A stretch of DNA of 64,000 bases from SIG565 sp045594065 (GCA_045594065.1 JAZNXU010000015.1:1-64000), one strand, 5' to 3'; positions 25,468-34,891 are shown, counted from the stretch's first letter. Notes: generated by a model from the letters alone, not told the origin. Program-made: numbers and translations.

Positions 25468-26682
25468 ATGAAGTTTTTTGTTTGTATTCTTTTGTGTTTA
25501 AGTCTGCTAATCTTTCCCGTATCGGCGGCGGGCGCCGTAACCGTTTCAAGCGAGCATTTAAGCGACGATTTGTATGACCCGTTGCCTGTTGCGGCGGATG
25601 CACCTGCTGAGGTAGGGCAGGTGCTCGATTTAAAGGCGAAATCTGCAATTTTAATAGAGCCTAATACGATGCAAATCTTATATGAAAGCAATTCCGATGA
25701 AAAGTTAGCGCCTGCATCAATCACCAAAATAATGTCGTTATTATTGGTAATCGAAGCAATAGACAACGGCAATTTAAGGGTGGAGGACATTATAACGGCG
25801 AGCGAGTATGCCTGCAGTATGGGCGGTTCGCAAATCTGGCTTGAGCCGGGCGAACAAATGACGGTGGATGACCTTTTAAAGGCCTGTTTTATAGCCTCGG
25901 CAAATGATGCCACCGTGGCGCTTGCCGAAGCAGTTGCCGGCAGTGAAGAGGCTTTTGTACAGCTAATGAACGAAAAAGCGGCGGCACTCGGAATGAATAA
26001 TACTGTTTTTAAAAATACAACGGGTCTTGATGCCGAGGGGCATCTAACCACCGCGCATGATGTTGCGCTTATGTCGGCAGAGCTTATAAAGCACGAAATT
26101 GTTAAGAAATATTCCACCGTTTGGATGGATAGCTTGCGTGACGGCAAAAGCGAACTTGTGAACACCAATAAATTAGTGCGCTTTTATGAGGGCTGTACGG
26201 GACTGAAAACAGGTACTACCTCCTCGGCGGGCTACTGCCTATCTGCTACCGCTGAGCGTGACGGAATGAGTCTTGTAGCAGTAGTAATGGCGGGGGATAC
26301 AAGCAACGACCGCTTTGAGGCGGCGCGCAAGATGCTGAATTACGGCTTTGCTAATTACAACTTTTCGTTTATAGAATACGATAATTCTGTACCGCTTATT
26401 ATTCCCGTTCTCGGCGGTACACAAGGCACGGTAGAGCTTTATCCCGACGGCGGCATTAATGTGCTCTTAAAAAAGAGTAATAAGGGTAAAATCACACAGG
26501 ATGTTCGGCTCGACGAATATGCATCGGCTCCCATAAAGGCGGGGGATAGTGTCGGCTGTGTGTATGTAAATGTAGGCGATGAACAAATAGGGGTTATAAA
26601 TTTAAAGGCAAAAGACGATATTCCAAAGCTTTCTTTTGGGTTTGTCTTTATGCAGCTTATAAAGGCCCTGTTCACAATGTAA
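25468..26682 (+). CDS. D-alanyl-D-alanine carboxypeptidase (DacF type)
   Basis: The 404-residue secreted penicillin-binding protein trims the terminal D-Ala of peptidoglycan stem peptides. A signal peptide ends near FPVSAAGA. The catalytic SxxK is SITK, SxN is SAN in IASANDATVAL, and KTG is in GLKTGTTSSAG. A C-terminal beta domain and a short amphipathic/hydrophobic anchor (FVFMQLIKALFTM) follow. In spore formers DacF acts in cortex assembly, an assignment that is likely but not proven here. AAGGGG precedes ATG 25468. Confidence 0.88.
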   Translation: MKFFVCILLCLSLLIFPVSAAGAVTVSSEHLSDDLYDPLPVAADAPAEVGQVLDLKAKSAILIEPNTMQILYESNSDEKLAPASITKIMSLLLVIEAIDNGNLRVEDIITASEYACSMGGSQIWLEPGEQMTVDDLLKACFIASANDATVALAEAVAGSEEAFVQLMNEKAAALGMNNTVFKNTTGLDAEGHLTTAHDVALMSAELIKHEIVKKYSTVWMDSLRDGKSELVNTNKLVRFYEGCTGLKTGTTSSAGYCLSATAERDGMSLVAVVMAGDTSNDRFEAARKMLNYGFANYNFSFIEYDNSVPLIIPVLGGTQGTVELYPDGGINVLLKKSNKGKITQDVRLDEYASAPIKAGDSVGCVYVNVGDEQIGVINLKAKDDIPKLSFGFVFMQLIKALFTM

Positions 26683-26710
26683 ATAAATTAAAAATTTTCT
26701 TATAATTATG

Positions 26711-26739
26711 TTGAAAAAAGAACGGTTTTAGTGTACAAT
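26711..26739 (+). promoter_or_regulatory. Promoter of pgi
   Basis: TTGAAA (26711-26716), 17 bp and TACAAT (26734-26739). Confidence 0.65.
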
Positions 26740-26774
26740 AATTGTAATAAAACTTTTGGAGGCAGAACTAAAAA

Positions 26775-28112
26775 ATGTCAATTAAATTTAGCTCTTCTTA
26801 TGCGGAGGGTTTTCTTCGCGAAAATGATATTAAAGGTTTAGAAGCACAGGTGCATGCCGCACACGATATGATTGAAGCAAAATCGGGACTTGGCAATGAT
26901 TTCCTAGGCTGGGTAACCTTACCTACCGATTATGATAAAGAGGAATTCGCCCGCATTAAAAAAGCGGCAGAAAAAATAAAGAGCGATACCGATGTTTTAA
27001 TAGTAATCGGTATTGGCGGCTCATATCTCGGCGCCCGTGCGGCAATCGAGTTTTTAAAGAGCCACTATTATAACAGCTTAGCACAAAACACTCCTCAAAT
27101 TTATTTTGCAGGTAACAGCATAAGCGGTTCAGCGCTCAATGAGCTTTTGCAGATTTGCGAGGGTAAGAGGGTATCGGTTAATATAATTTCAAAATCGGGT
27201 ACCACCACCGAGCCTGCCGTAGCTTTCAGAGTGTTTAGAAAGCTAATGGAGGAGCGTTACGGTGAAGAAGCTGCAAAACGCATTTACTGCACTACTGATA
27301 AGGCTCGCGGCACGCTTAAAGCTTTAGCCGATGAAAAGGGTTATGAGTGCTTTGTAGTACCGGATGATGTGGGCGGTAGATTTTCTGTTCTCACCGCGGT
27401 AGGTCTTCTTCCTATTGCTGCAGCAGGTGCTGATATTGATGCTATTATGAGGGGAGCGGCTTTAGCTCAGGCTGAATATGCTAACCCCGATATTGAGGCT
27501 AACGATTGCTATAAGTATGCAGCAATTAGAAATGCAATGTACCGCAAAGGCAAGGCAATAGAGCTTCTTGTTTCTTACGAGCCTAGATTTACTATGATGG
27601 CGGAGTGGTGGAAACAGCTTTACGGCGAGAGCGAGGGCAAGGATAACAAGGGTCTGTTCCCCGCATCGGTTACTTTTTCAACCGATTTACACTCAATGGG
27701 TCAGTATGTTCAGGATGGCGCTAGAATTTTATTTGAAACCGTGGTAACTATAGGCGACTGTGGCAGCGATGTTATAATTGAAGCTGAGGAAACCAATGGT
27801 GATGGTCTTAACTTCCTTGCAGGTAAGCCGATGTCTTTCGTTAACGAAAAGGCATTCGAGGGCACAGTGCTTGCCCATACCGACGGCAATGTTCCCAATT
27901 TCGTAATCTCGGTAGATAAAGCTGATGAAGAAAACCTTGGCAGACTAATCTATTTCTTTGAAAAGGCTTGTGCAGTATCAGGTTATATGCTCGGCGTAAA
28001 TCCGTTTGACCAACCCGGAGTTGAGAGTTATAAAAAGAATATGTTTGCGCTTCTCGGCAAACCCGGCTATGAGGAAATGAAAGCCGAACTCGAGGCAAGG
28101 CTTGGAAAATAG
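26775..28112 (+). CDS. pgi: Glucose-6-phosphate isomerase
   Basis: The 445-residue glycolytic enzyme interconverts glucose-6-phosphate and fructose-6-phosphate. Signatures include IGIGGSYLGARAAIEFL, ISKSGTTTEPAVAFR, DVGGRFSVLTAVGLLPIA and GVNPFDQPGVESYKK. Length fits the short bacterial form. It begins after TTGGAGG. The next gene starts 46 bases later and may be co-transcribed. Confidence 0.95.
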   Translation: MSIKFSSSYAEGFLRENDIKGLEAQVHAAHDMIEAKSGLGNDFLGWVTLPTDYDKEEFARIKKAAEKIKSDTDVLIVIGIGGSYLGARAAIEFLKSHYYNSLAQNTPQIYFAGNSISGSALNELLQICEGKRVSVNIISKSGTTTEPAVAFRVFRKLMEERYGEEAAKRIYCTTDKARGTLKALADEKGYECFVVPDDVGGRFSVLTAVGLLPIAAAGADIDAIMRGAALAQAEYANPDIEANDCYKYAAIRNAMYRKGKAIELLVSYEPRFTMMAEWWKQLYGESEGKDNKGLFPASVTFSTDLHSMGQYVQDGARILFETVVTIGDCGSDVIIEAEETNGDGLNFLAGKPMSFVNEKAFEGTVLAHTDGNVPNFVISVDKADEENLGRLIYFFEKACAVSGYMLGVNPFDQPGVESYKKNMFALLGKPGYEEMKAELEARLGK

Positions 28113-28158
28113 GTAAAATAACCGCCGACGGCGGTAAAATATAAAGGAGATGGCAATT

Positions 28159-28575
28159 ATGATTAAACTTATCGTTGGAAAAAAGGGTTCAGGCAAAACT
28201 AAGAAATTAATAGACTTAGTAAACGCCGCTGTTGAATCCAGCAAGGGCAACGTTGTATGTATTGAGCAGGGAGAAAATCTACGCTTTAGTGTAACACATA
28301 AAGCAAGACTTATTAACAGTGAAGATTTCGGCATTAAGGGCTACGGCGAATATTACGGTATGCTCGCAGGAATTAATGCAGGCAATCACGATGTAACTGA
28401 TATTTTCGGTGATGCTACACTTCGCATCGGATCACGCGATTACGACGAGCTTGCCGAATTCCTTGACAGAGTTTCTGCTCTTTCTGAGGATAGCCATGTA
28501 AACTTCTGCTTTACTGTATCGGCAGACGAGGCTGATCTCCCCGCAAGACTTTTTGAAATTGCTGAAAAGTTTTAA
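28159..28575 (+). CDS. Small P-loop protein of unknown function
   Basis: The 138-residue protein begins MIKLIVGKKGSGKTKKLIDL, a clear Walker A. There is no obvious helicase or kinase architecture beyond it. Later segments are CIEQGENLRFSVTHKARLI, FGDATLRIGSRDYDELAEFLDRVS and NFCFTVSADEADLPARL. I do not recognise a function. The start is ATG 28159, nine bases after AAAGGAG; an in-frame ATG at 28150 is too close to that site. It follows pgi and ends at a terminator. Confidence 0.75.
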   Translation: MIKLIVGKKGSGKTKKLIDLVNAAVESSKGNVVCIEQGENLRFSVTHKARLINSEDFGIKGYGEYYGMLAGINAGNHDVTDIFGDATLRIGSRDYDELAEFLDRVSALSEDSHVNFCFTVSADEADLPARLFEIAEKF

Positions 28576-28591
28576 TTAAAATTAAACCGAT

Positions 28592-28636
28592 AAAAAGCAG
28601 TATGACACTTTATTGTGAGGTCATACTGCTTTTTTA
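28592..28636 (+). terminator. Terminator after the small P-loop protein
   Basis: A 15-bp stem (28592-28606 with 28620-28634) with a 13-base loop and T-rich tail. Confidence 0.85.
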
Positions 28637-28714
28637 TATACATAGCAGCAAACTTTATAAAACAAATGCGTCATAAGCACGGTAAATTTGTGGGAAAAGC
28701 TATCAAATAAAGCC

Positions 28715-28743
28715 TTGACAAATTTGTCCGCTACATATATAAT
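28715..28743 (+). promoter_or_regulatory. Consensus promoter of the yceD-rpmF unit
   Basis: TTGACA (28715-28720), 17 bp and TATAAT (28738-28743), both perfect. Confidence 0.88.
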
Positions 28744-28770
28744 AGATACCGTGACAATTGGGGGGATTCT

Positions 28771-29265
28771 GTGATTTTAGATTTAAAAAAGGCATTTGCC
28801 TCAGAAAATTACAGTCAAGACCTCCGGTTCCAAATAGACCTCGGCGATGTTGAGGTTGCGGGTGTTTTTCCGTTTGAAGAGCCCGCAAAAGTAACAGCCG
28901 AGCTTAAAAGCAGTGCCGGTGTGGTAACTCTTACTACACATTGCGATGCCTGCTACAATGCGCCGTGCGACCGCTGTGCTACCAATTGCAGTGAGCGTAT
29001 TACGGTTGATAAAGAGTATATTCTCGTGACAGAACTTGAAAACGAGGATAACGATGATATCTTGCTTGTAGCAGAAAGTGAGCTCAACTTGGCAGAGCTC
29101 TGCAGAACAGATGTGTTGCTTCAGATCCCGACGAAGCATTTGTGCAATCAGGAATGCCGCGGCTTATGCCCGCAGTGTGGCACAAACCTTAATGAGCAAA
29201 CCTGTAATTGCAATAAGAAACAGATTGACCCACGCTTGGCAGCACTAGCAGAGCTTTTAGATTAA
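28771..29265 (+). CDS. YceD/DUF177 family protein
   Basis: The 164-residue protein matches DUF177 by its middle motif (CDACYNAPCDRCATNCSERI) and its C-terminal Cys cluster (CNQECRGLCPQCGTNLNEQTCNC), followed by DPRLAALAELLD. It sits directly upstream of rpmF, the classic arrangement. YceD is linked to 23S rRNA accumulation. The unusually Cys-rich form suggests zinc binding. GTG 28771 follows GGGGGGATTCT. Confidence 0.9.
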   Translation: MILDLKKAFASENYSQDLRFQIDLGDVEVAGVFPFEEPAKVTAELKSSAGVVTLTTHCDACYNAPCDRCATNCSERITVDKEYILVTELENEDNDDILLVAESELNLAELCRTDVLLQIPTKHLCNQECRGLCPQCGTNLNEQTCNCNKKQIDPRLAALAELLD

Positions 29266-29293
29266 TTATTACTTTTTAAGGAGTGTTTTTAAA

Positions 29294-29476
29294 ATGGCAG
29301 TACCGAAGAGAAAAACTTCAAAAGCAAGAAGAGATAAAAGAAGAAACAATTTATGGAAGCTTACCGCTCCCACACTTGTTAAGTGCTCACGTTGCGGCGA
29401 GTACAAAAGACCTCACAGACTTTGCGCTGCTTGCGGTTACTATGGCGACCGTGAAGTTGTTAAGGTTGAAGACTAA
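29294..29476 (+). CDS. rpmF: 50S ribosomal protein L32
   Basis: The 60-residue protein begins MAVPKRKTSKARRDKRRN and carries the zinc ribbon CSRCGEYKRPHRLCAACGYY. It is a structural component of the large subunit. The start codon follows AAGGAG, 28 bases after the yceD stop. It uses the zinc-binding (C+) form. Confidence 0.96.
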   Translation: MAVPKRKTSKARRDKRRNNLWKLTAPTLVKCSRCGEYKRPHRLCAACGYYGDREVVKVED

Positions 29477-29546
29477 TTTCTAAGGGTAGAGGGGGAAAGG
29501 TTATCCTCCTCTATTTTGTTTTGATGTCGAAAAAGGGGGAAGCAGA

Positions 29547-30851
29547 ATGTCGGTTATAATCAGCGAGGTTGTGAAAGGCTCGCCCGCATATAAAAAGGGC
29601 ATAAAGAGCGGCGATATATTACTCACAATCAACGGAAATGAAATAGTTGATGTTCTAGATTACCGCTTTTTTGAAAATGATAAAAAATTAAAGCTTGAGC
29701 TTTGCCGTGACGGCAGGGTTTATAAAAAGAATGTGTCGAAAAAGGAATATGAGGAAATAGGCTTAAATTTTGAAACTTATTTAATGGACAAGCAGCACTC
29801 TTGTAAAAACAAGTGTATGTTTTGCTTTATTGACCAAATGCCAAAAGGAATGCGCGATACGCTCTATTTTAAGGATGACGATTCCCGACTTTCTTTTCTG
29901 TTCGGCAACTACATAACGCTTACCAATATTACCGAGCATGAGGTTGAGCGTATTATAAAAATGCACATAAGCCCCATTAATATTTCGGTACACACCACTA
30001 ACCCTGAGCTTAGGGTTAGAATGATGAAGAACAAAAATGCGGGCGAAGTACTAAAGCTTCTTGACCGCTTCAATGCGGCAGGCATTGATATTAACTGTCA
30101 GCTGGTGCTTGTTCCTGAGGTTAATGACTCGGCTGAGCTTGAGCGAACACTTAGCGACCTTACAAAGCTCCAAAACGTAAAGTGCATAGCCGCTGTTCCT
30201 GTAGGTCTGACGGGTCACCGTGAGGGATTGCCCGAAATTACACCGTTTAACAAGCAAACAGCAGCAAAAGCACTTGATATTATTGATAAATATGCTAAAA
30301 TTTGTATAGAGAAATATGGTAGTAGACGCGTATACGGCTCTGATGAATTCTACATTCTAGCCGAGCGCGATTTTCCTGATGCTGAATTTTACGGCGAGTT
30401 TTTACAGCTGGAAAATGGAGTAGGGCTGTGCTCACTTCTCAAAAGTGAGGTTGAGCAGGCGCTCGGCTATACCGAGTTTTGCGGTGAAGCGCCGAAATGC
30501 GCCATCGCCACAGGCGAGGCAGCATATCCACTGATAACTTCACTTGTGGAGAAAATCGGCAAAAAGTTTAACATTAATACTAATGTATATATGATAAAAA
30601 ATGAGTTCTTCGGCGGTAAAATAACCGTTTCTGGCTTAGTTACCGGCGGCGACATAATAAAACAACTGCAAGGTAGGGATTTAGGGGGTAGACTGCTTAT
30701 ACCCTCTTCAATGCTACGCCACGAAAACGATAAATTCCTTGATGATGTAACAATTGAGGAATTAGAGGAAAAATTGAAGGTTAAATTAGTTGTTGTTAAT
30801 AATGACGGACAGGACTTTTTAGATGCGATATTAGGACAGGAGGTGCGGTAA
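29547..30851 (+). CDS. Radical SAM protein with N-terminal PDZ-like domain (DUF512)
   Basis: The 434-residue protein opens with a PDZ-like segment (KGSPAYKKGIKSGDILLTING). The radical SAM cluster motif CKNKCMFCFIDQMP starts near residue 86, and the DUF512 domain makes up the C-terminal half (SGLVTGGDIIKQLQGRDLGGRLLIPSSMLR). It is encoded directly upstream of der, as in many Clostridia, and its last base overlaps the der start. Its substrate is not known. Confidence 0.9.
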   Translation: MSVIISEVVKGSPAYKKGIKSGDILLTINGNEIVDVLDYRFFENDKKLKLELCRDGRVYKKNVSKKEYEEIGLNFETYLMDKQHSCKNKCMFCFIDQMPKGMRDTLYFKDDDSRLSFLFGNYITLTNITEHEVERIIKMHISPINISVHTTNPELRVRMMKNKNAGEVLKLLDRFNAAGIDINCQLVLVPEVNDSAELERTLSDLTKLQNVKCIAAVPVGLTGHREGLPEITPFNKQTAAKALDIIDKYAKICIEKYGSRRVYGSDEFYILAERDFPDAEFYGEFLQLENGVGLCSLLKSEVEQALGYTEFCGEAPKCAIATGEAAYPLITSLVEKIGKKFNINTNVYMIKNEFFGGKITVSGLVTGGDIIKQLQGRDLGGRLLIPSSMLRHENDKFLDDVTIEELEEKLKVKLVVVNNDGQDFLDAILGQEVR

Positions 30852-32173
30852 TGGCAAAACCCGTAATAGCGGTTGTGGGTAGACCGAATGTAGGAAAATC
30901 CACACTTTTTAATAAGCTTATCGGTCAGCGGTTATCCATCGTTGACGATACCCCAGGCGTTACGCGTGACCGTATCTACGGTGAGGCGGAATGGGCAGGC
31001 AAAAAATTTATGGTTATCGATACCGGCGGTATCGAGCCCAAAACAGATGATTATATTTTAAAGAGTATGCGCAATCAAGCGCAGCTTGCCATAGAAATGG
31101 CGAATGTTATAATATTCGTAACCGATTTAAAGGCGGGCGTTACCGCTGCGGATATGGATGTCGCCGCAATGCTGCAAAAAAGCGGCAAGCCGATTGTGCT
31201 TTGTGTTAATAAGTGCGACGGTATCGGTCAAACTCCGCTGGAATTTTACGAATTCTATAATTTAGGACTCGGTGAGCCAATTGCAGTTTCTTCTGTTCAC
31301 GGTCATGGCACAGGCGACCTGCTCGATGCCGCGTTTGAACACATTGATTTCCCCGAGGAAGAGGAGCTTGACAGTGAGGTTATTAATGTTGCCGTTATCG
31401 GCAAGCCGAATGCGGGCAAATCCTCGCTTATAAACTATATTTCGGGCGAGGAACGCTCAATCGTTTCGGATATTGCGGGCACTACGCGTGATGCTATCGA
31501 TACGCAGATAGAGAATAATTACGGTCGGTTTAATTTTATTGACACTGCAGGACTCAGAAGAAAATCCCGTGTTGACGATACAATAGAAAAATATAGCGTG
31601 CTTCGCGCTAAGATGGCAATTGAACGCAGTGATGTTTGTGTTATTATGATTGACGGTAAGGATGGCTTTACCGAACAGGACTCCAAGGTTGCAGGACTGG
31701 CTCTCGAGCAGGGTAAGGCGTGCGTTATTGCTGTTAACAAGTGGGATATTGTCGATAAGGACGGACAGACTATGGACGCCTACCGCAAGAAACTTATGAA
31801 AGATTTTTCCTTTATGACATATGCGCCCATAATCTTTATTTCGGCAAAAACGGGGCAGAGAATAGACCGCCTTTTCGACCTTATAAAATATGTTCATACG
31901 CAAAACACAATGCGCATTTCAACGGGAATGCTCAACGATGTTTTAGCCGATGCTACGGCGCGTGTTCAGCCGCCATCGGATAAGGGTAAGAGGCTAAAGA
32001 TATTCTATATGACACAGGCTTCAACCAAGCCACCCACATTTGTTTGCTTCTGCAATAAGGCAGAACTTTTCCATTTTTCATATCAAAGATACTTAGAAAA
32101 TCAAATAAGATCTACCTTCGGACTTGAAGGTACACCGGTAAGATTTGTTATAAGAGAACGAGGAGATAAATAA
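30851..32173 (+). CDS. der: Ribosome-assembly GTPase Der (EngA)
   Basis: The 440-residue protein has two tandem GTPase domains, with P-loops GRPNVGKST and GKPNAGKSS, G3 motifs DTGG and DTAG, and NKCD/NKWD. A C-terminal KH-like domain follows (TKPPTFVCFCNKAELFHFSYQRYLENQIR). Der is essential for 50S assembly. It overlaps the DUF512 gene and plsY by one base each. Confidence 0.97.
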   Translation: MAKPVIAVVGRPNVGKSTLFNKLIGQRLSIVDDTPGVTRDRIYGEAEWAGKKFMVIDTGGIEPKTDDYILKSMRNQAQLAIEMANVIIFVTDLKAGVTAADMDVAAMLQKSGKPIVLCVNKCDGIGQTPLEFYEFYNLGLGEPIAVSSVHGHGTGDLLDAAFEHIDFPEEEELDSEVINVAVIGKPNAGKSSLINYISGEERSIVSDIAGTTRDAIDTQIENNYGRFNFIDTAGLRRKSRVDDTIEKYSVLRAKMAIERSDVCVIMIDGKDGFTEQDSKVAGLALEQGKACVIAVNKWDIVDKDGQTMDAYRKKLMKDFSFMTYAPIIFISAKTGQRIDRLFDLIKYVHTQNTMRISTGMLNDVLADATARVQPPSDKGKRLKIFYMTQASTKPPTFVCFCNKAELFHFSYQRYLENQIRSTFGLEGTPVRFVIRERGDK

Positions 32174-32895
32174 TGAATCATATAATCGCTGTTTTGACCG
32201 TTATTGCCGCCTATTTAATAGGCAGTGTTAACTTTGCTGTGATTTTTACAAGGAAGTTTAACAATGTTGATGTTCGAGATTTCGGCAGCGGAAATGCCGG
32301 CACCACAAATGTTTTGCGTGTGTCGGGCGCTAAGGCGGGAATTGCTACCTTTGTGCTCGATATTTTGAAAGGTGCCGTAGCAGCTGGGCTGGGACTTGTG
32401 GTATTTTCTGCTCTATACCAAGCCCAATACGGTCAGCTTCTCACTTCCTACTATAGTGGGGATGGCACTGAGTTTTCACCGTTTTTTAATCCTATTTATG
32501 GAAAATATCTTTGCGGTCTTGCATGTATGCTGGGGCATTGCTTCCCAATATTTTTTGGCTTTCGCGGCGGTAAAGCGGTAGCTACTAGTGTTGGTATTTT
32601 TGCTGTTTGTTGTCCCATAGTAATAATTTTGGGTCTTATAGGCTTTGGAATTAGCCTTGCTATTTCGAAAATCGTATCACTTTCAAGCCTTATCGCCACC
32701 CTTATAGTGGTAGCGGGCTGTGCTATAACGGCTTTCACAGGCGAGCAAGTCTATGCTACCAACCCAGTTGTTGTAACCATTATTGCGGCGTGTTGCGGAC
32801 TTATAGTTTACTTGCGTCATCTCGAAAATATTAAGCGTTTAATAAACGGAACCGAGAAAAAGTTTACAGTAAAAAAGGAGAAATCTAATGGCTAA
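32173..32895 (+). CDS. plsY: Acyl-phosphate:glycerol-3-phosphate acyltransferase PlsY
   Basis: The 240-residue membrane enzyme makes lysophosphatidate. It has about five hydrophobic segments and the conserved GSVNFAVIFTR, DFGSGNAGTTNVLR, LGHCFPIFFGFRGGKAVATS and a third motif near VYLRHLENIKRLINGTE. It is somewhat longer than the usual 200 residues because of an extra segment around TSYYSGDGTEFSPFF. It overlaps gpsA by 8 bases. Confidence 0.95.
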   Translation: MNHIIAVLTVIAAYLIGSVNFAVIFTRKFNNVDVRDFGSGNAGTTNVLRVSGAKAGIATFVLDILKGAVAAGLGLVVFSALYQAQYGQLLTSYYSGDGTEFSPFFNPIYGKYLCGLACMLGHCFPIFFGFRGGKAVATSVGIFAVCCPIVIILGLIGFGISLAISKIVSLSSLIATLIVVAGCAITAFTGEQVYATNPVVVTIIAACCGLIVYLRHLENIKRLINGTEKKFTVKKEKSNG

Positions 32896-33868
32896 GATAA
32901 CTGTTCTCGGAGCCGGTGGCTGGGGTATGGCGCTGGCAATAGTGGCACACTCCAAAAATCACATTGTTAATATTTGGTCACCCTTTGACGCGGAGGTTGA
33001 GGCTTTAAGAATTAATCGCACTAACGAGCGCCTTTTAAAGGGCGTTTATCTCGATAAAGAAATTAATATAACCACCGATATAACCGCCACAGAGGGTAGT
33101 GATATTACAATTATTGCCGTGCCGTCGGTAGCGGTTGAGGAAACAGCCCAAAGACTAAAGTTCGTGCAAAACACTGGAATTATAGTTAATGTATCTAAGG
33201 GATTTGAGAAAAATGGCGGAAAGCGCCTTTCTGAAGTGATTTCATCAGTTCTGTCCGGCAGAACGGTGGCGGTCCTTTCTGGACCCTCTCATGCTGAGGA
33301 GGTGGCGCGCAAGCTTCCTACAAATGTTGTTGTGGCATCGAATGATACTGCTGCAGCGCAGCAGGTGCAGCAACTACTTTCAACAGAAAATTTCCGAATT
33401 TACACTAACGATGATATGATAGGCGTTGAAATAGGCGGAGCACTTAAGAATGTAATTGCCGTTTGCGCCGGTATTTGCGCGGGGCTGGGACTTGGCGATA
33501 ACACCAGAGCCGCACTTATAACAAGGGGACTTGCCGAAATGACCCGCTTAGGTGTAGCAATGGGTGCTAGAGAGCATACTTTTTTAGGCCTTTCGGGAAT
33601 TGGCGACCTGATAGTTACCTGCCTGTCGGAGCATAGCCGAAATAACCGCTTTGGCAGACTCGTCGGCGGTGGTATGCCTGTTTTAGAGGCACTTGATACC
33701 GTCGGTACGGTAGAGGGTTATTATGCCGCTGAGCTAGCATACAAGTTATCCATCGAATATAATTTGGAGCTGCCTATAATTGAGCAGTGTTATGGAATTT
33801 TATATAATAATAAATCGGCGGCGGCAGCCGTAGGGCAGCTTACAAGCCGTCCGCCCAAAACGGAGTAG
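32888..33868 (+). CDS. gpsA: Glycerol-3-phosphate dehydrogenase [NAD(P)+]
   Basis: The 326-residue enzyme makes glycerol-3-phosphate, the PlsY substrate. The N-terminal dinucleotide site is ITVLGAGGWGMALA. GPSHAEEVARKLPTNVV, the catalytic Lys in EIGGALKNVIAVCAGICAGLGLGDN and LSGIGDLIVTC are present. The der-plsY-gpsA order is common in Clostridia. The start lies inside plsY after AAAGGAG. Confidence 0.96.
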   Translation: MAKITVLGAGGWGMALAIVAHSKNHIVNIWSPFDAEVEALRINRTNERLLKGVYLDKEINITTDITATEGSDITIIAVPSVAVEETAQRLKFVQNTGIIVNVSKGFEKNGGKRLSEVISSVLSGRTVAVLSGPSHAEEVARKLPTNVVVASNDTAAAQQVQQLLSTENFRIYTNDDMIGVEIGGALKNVIAVCAGICAGLGLGDNTRAALITRGLAEMTRLGVAMGAREHTFLGLSGIGDLIVTCLSEHSRNNRFGRLVGGGMPVLEALDTVGTVEGYYAAELAYKLSIEYNLELPIIEQCYGILYNNKSAAAAVGQLTSRPPKTE

Positions 33869-33869
33869 T

Positions 33870-34628
33870 ATGAAAAAGAAGATAAAAGTTTATGATGTAA
33901 TCATAGCGGTGCTGGTGCTTATAATGGCAGTATCGATTTTTATGATAGTGCGAAGCATTGTTATAGGTCGGCGTGAGCAGGGCGAGTTCGAAGAAATTGC
34001 ATCTCTGATAACGCTCACTAAGCCCGAGCAATCGGACGAGGCTACAAAAGGGCCAGACGAAACACAAGAGTCTGCCCGCGATATTTCGGCGGTGTTAGCT
34101 CAAAATAAGGATTGCGTTGGTTGGATTTATATCAACAACTCAATTATAAATTATCCCGTAATGCATACGCCGAATGACCCTGAGAAATATTTGCATCTAA
34201 GCTTTTACGGTAATACAAGCCATGCAGGAACGCCGTTTTTAGATGCCCGCTGTGAGATTAACGGAAGTATGAACACCATTCTTTATGGGCATAATATGAA
34301 AAACGGTACAATGTTTCATCAGTTAAAGCGTTACCGAAATCTGCAGTACACGCTCGATAATCCTATAATTGAATATCAAACCGCCGAGGGGTTGAAGAAA
34401 TACCAAATCTTTGCAGTCTGTGAGGTTGAGGGAAACGATAAATGGTATTCCTTTGTAGGCGATATTAATGAAACTATGTATAATAACAGGATACAGTACA
34501 TAAAATCCAAGGATCTGTTTGAAACGGGACTAACGCCTACATACCCGCAAAAACTGATAACACTTTCCACCTGTAAGGACGCGAGTGATAAGGGGCGACT
34601 CATTGTAATAGGAATGGAAATAGAATAA
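33870..34628 (+). CDS. Class B sortase
   Basis: The 252-residue protein has an N-terminal membrane helix (about 9-30). The sortase B catalytic residues are His in ILYGHNMKNGTMF, Cys in LITLSTCKDA and Arg in KGRLIVIGMEIE. YPVMHTPNDPEKYLHLSFYG is typical of class B. Sortases attach surface proteins to peptidoglycan or build pili. The window shows no clear LPXTG or NPQTN substrate. The gene starts one base after the gpsA stop, so the two are likely co-transcribed. Confidence 0.92.
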   Translation: MKKKIKVYDVIIAVLVLIMAVSIFMIVRSIVIGRREQGEFEEIASLITLTKPEQSDEATKGPDETQESARDISAVLAQNKDCVGWIYINNSIINYPVMHTPNDPEKYLHLSFYGNTSHAGTPFLDARCEINGSMNTILYGHNMKNGTMFHQLKRYRNLQYTLDNPIIEYQTAEGLKKYQIFAVCEVEGNDKWYSFVGDINETMYNNRIQYIKSKDLFETGLTPTYPQKLITLSTCKDASDKGRLIVIGMEIE

Positions 34629-34630
34629 AT

Positions 34631-34664
34631 AATCGGGTGCGAATGCACTCGATTTTTATTTTTT
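34631..34664 (+). terminator. Terminator after the sortase gene
   Basis: AATCGGGTGC (34631-34640), a GAAT loop and GCACTCGATT (34645-34654), then T-rich sequence. Confidence 0.8.
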
Positions 34665-34713
34665 AATGTCGAAAAAATGTCAATATGGTAAAATGGCTAA
34701 ATTTGGATGACTG

Positions 34714-34875
34714 ATAATATATATAGTGTACAAAAATTCAAATTTCCATAAAAAAACAGCAAATATTGTGGTTTTGCCTCTTGCAAATATAAAAAAATAT
34801 GGTATAATGTATTTGCTCGCCCAAAAAACAGCATAATTTGTGCCGCAAATCGGGGCAAAACACAATATATAGTAA
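34714..34875 (+). promoter_or_regulatory. Three NrdR-box-like sites before nrdD
   Basis: Sites resembling the NrdR palindrome (ACACWATATWTTGTGT-like) occur at 34714-34729 (ATAATATATATAGTGT), 34756-34771 (ACAGCAAATATTGTGG) and 34860-34875 (ACACAATATATAGTAA). Their spacings of 42 and 104 bp are close to whole helical turns. Repression of nrdD-nrdG by NrdR-(d)ATP is the expected outcome. Confidence 0.6.
34781..34808 (+). promoter_or_regulatory. Promoter of nrdD
   Basis: TTGCAA (34781-34786), 16 bp and TATAAT (34803-34808), lying between the second and third NrdR-like sites. Confidence 0.6.
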
Positions 34876-34891
34876 TTAGGGAGGTAAATTT

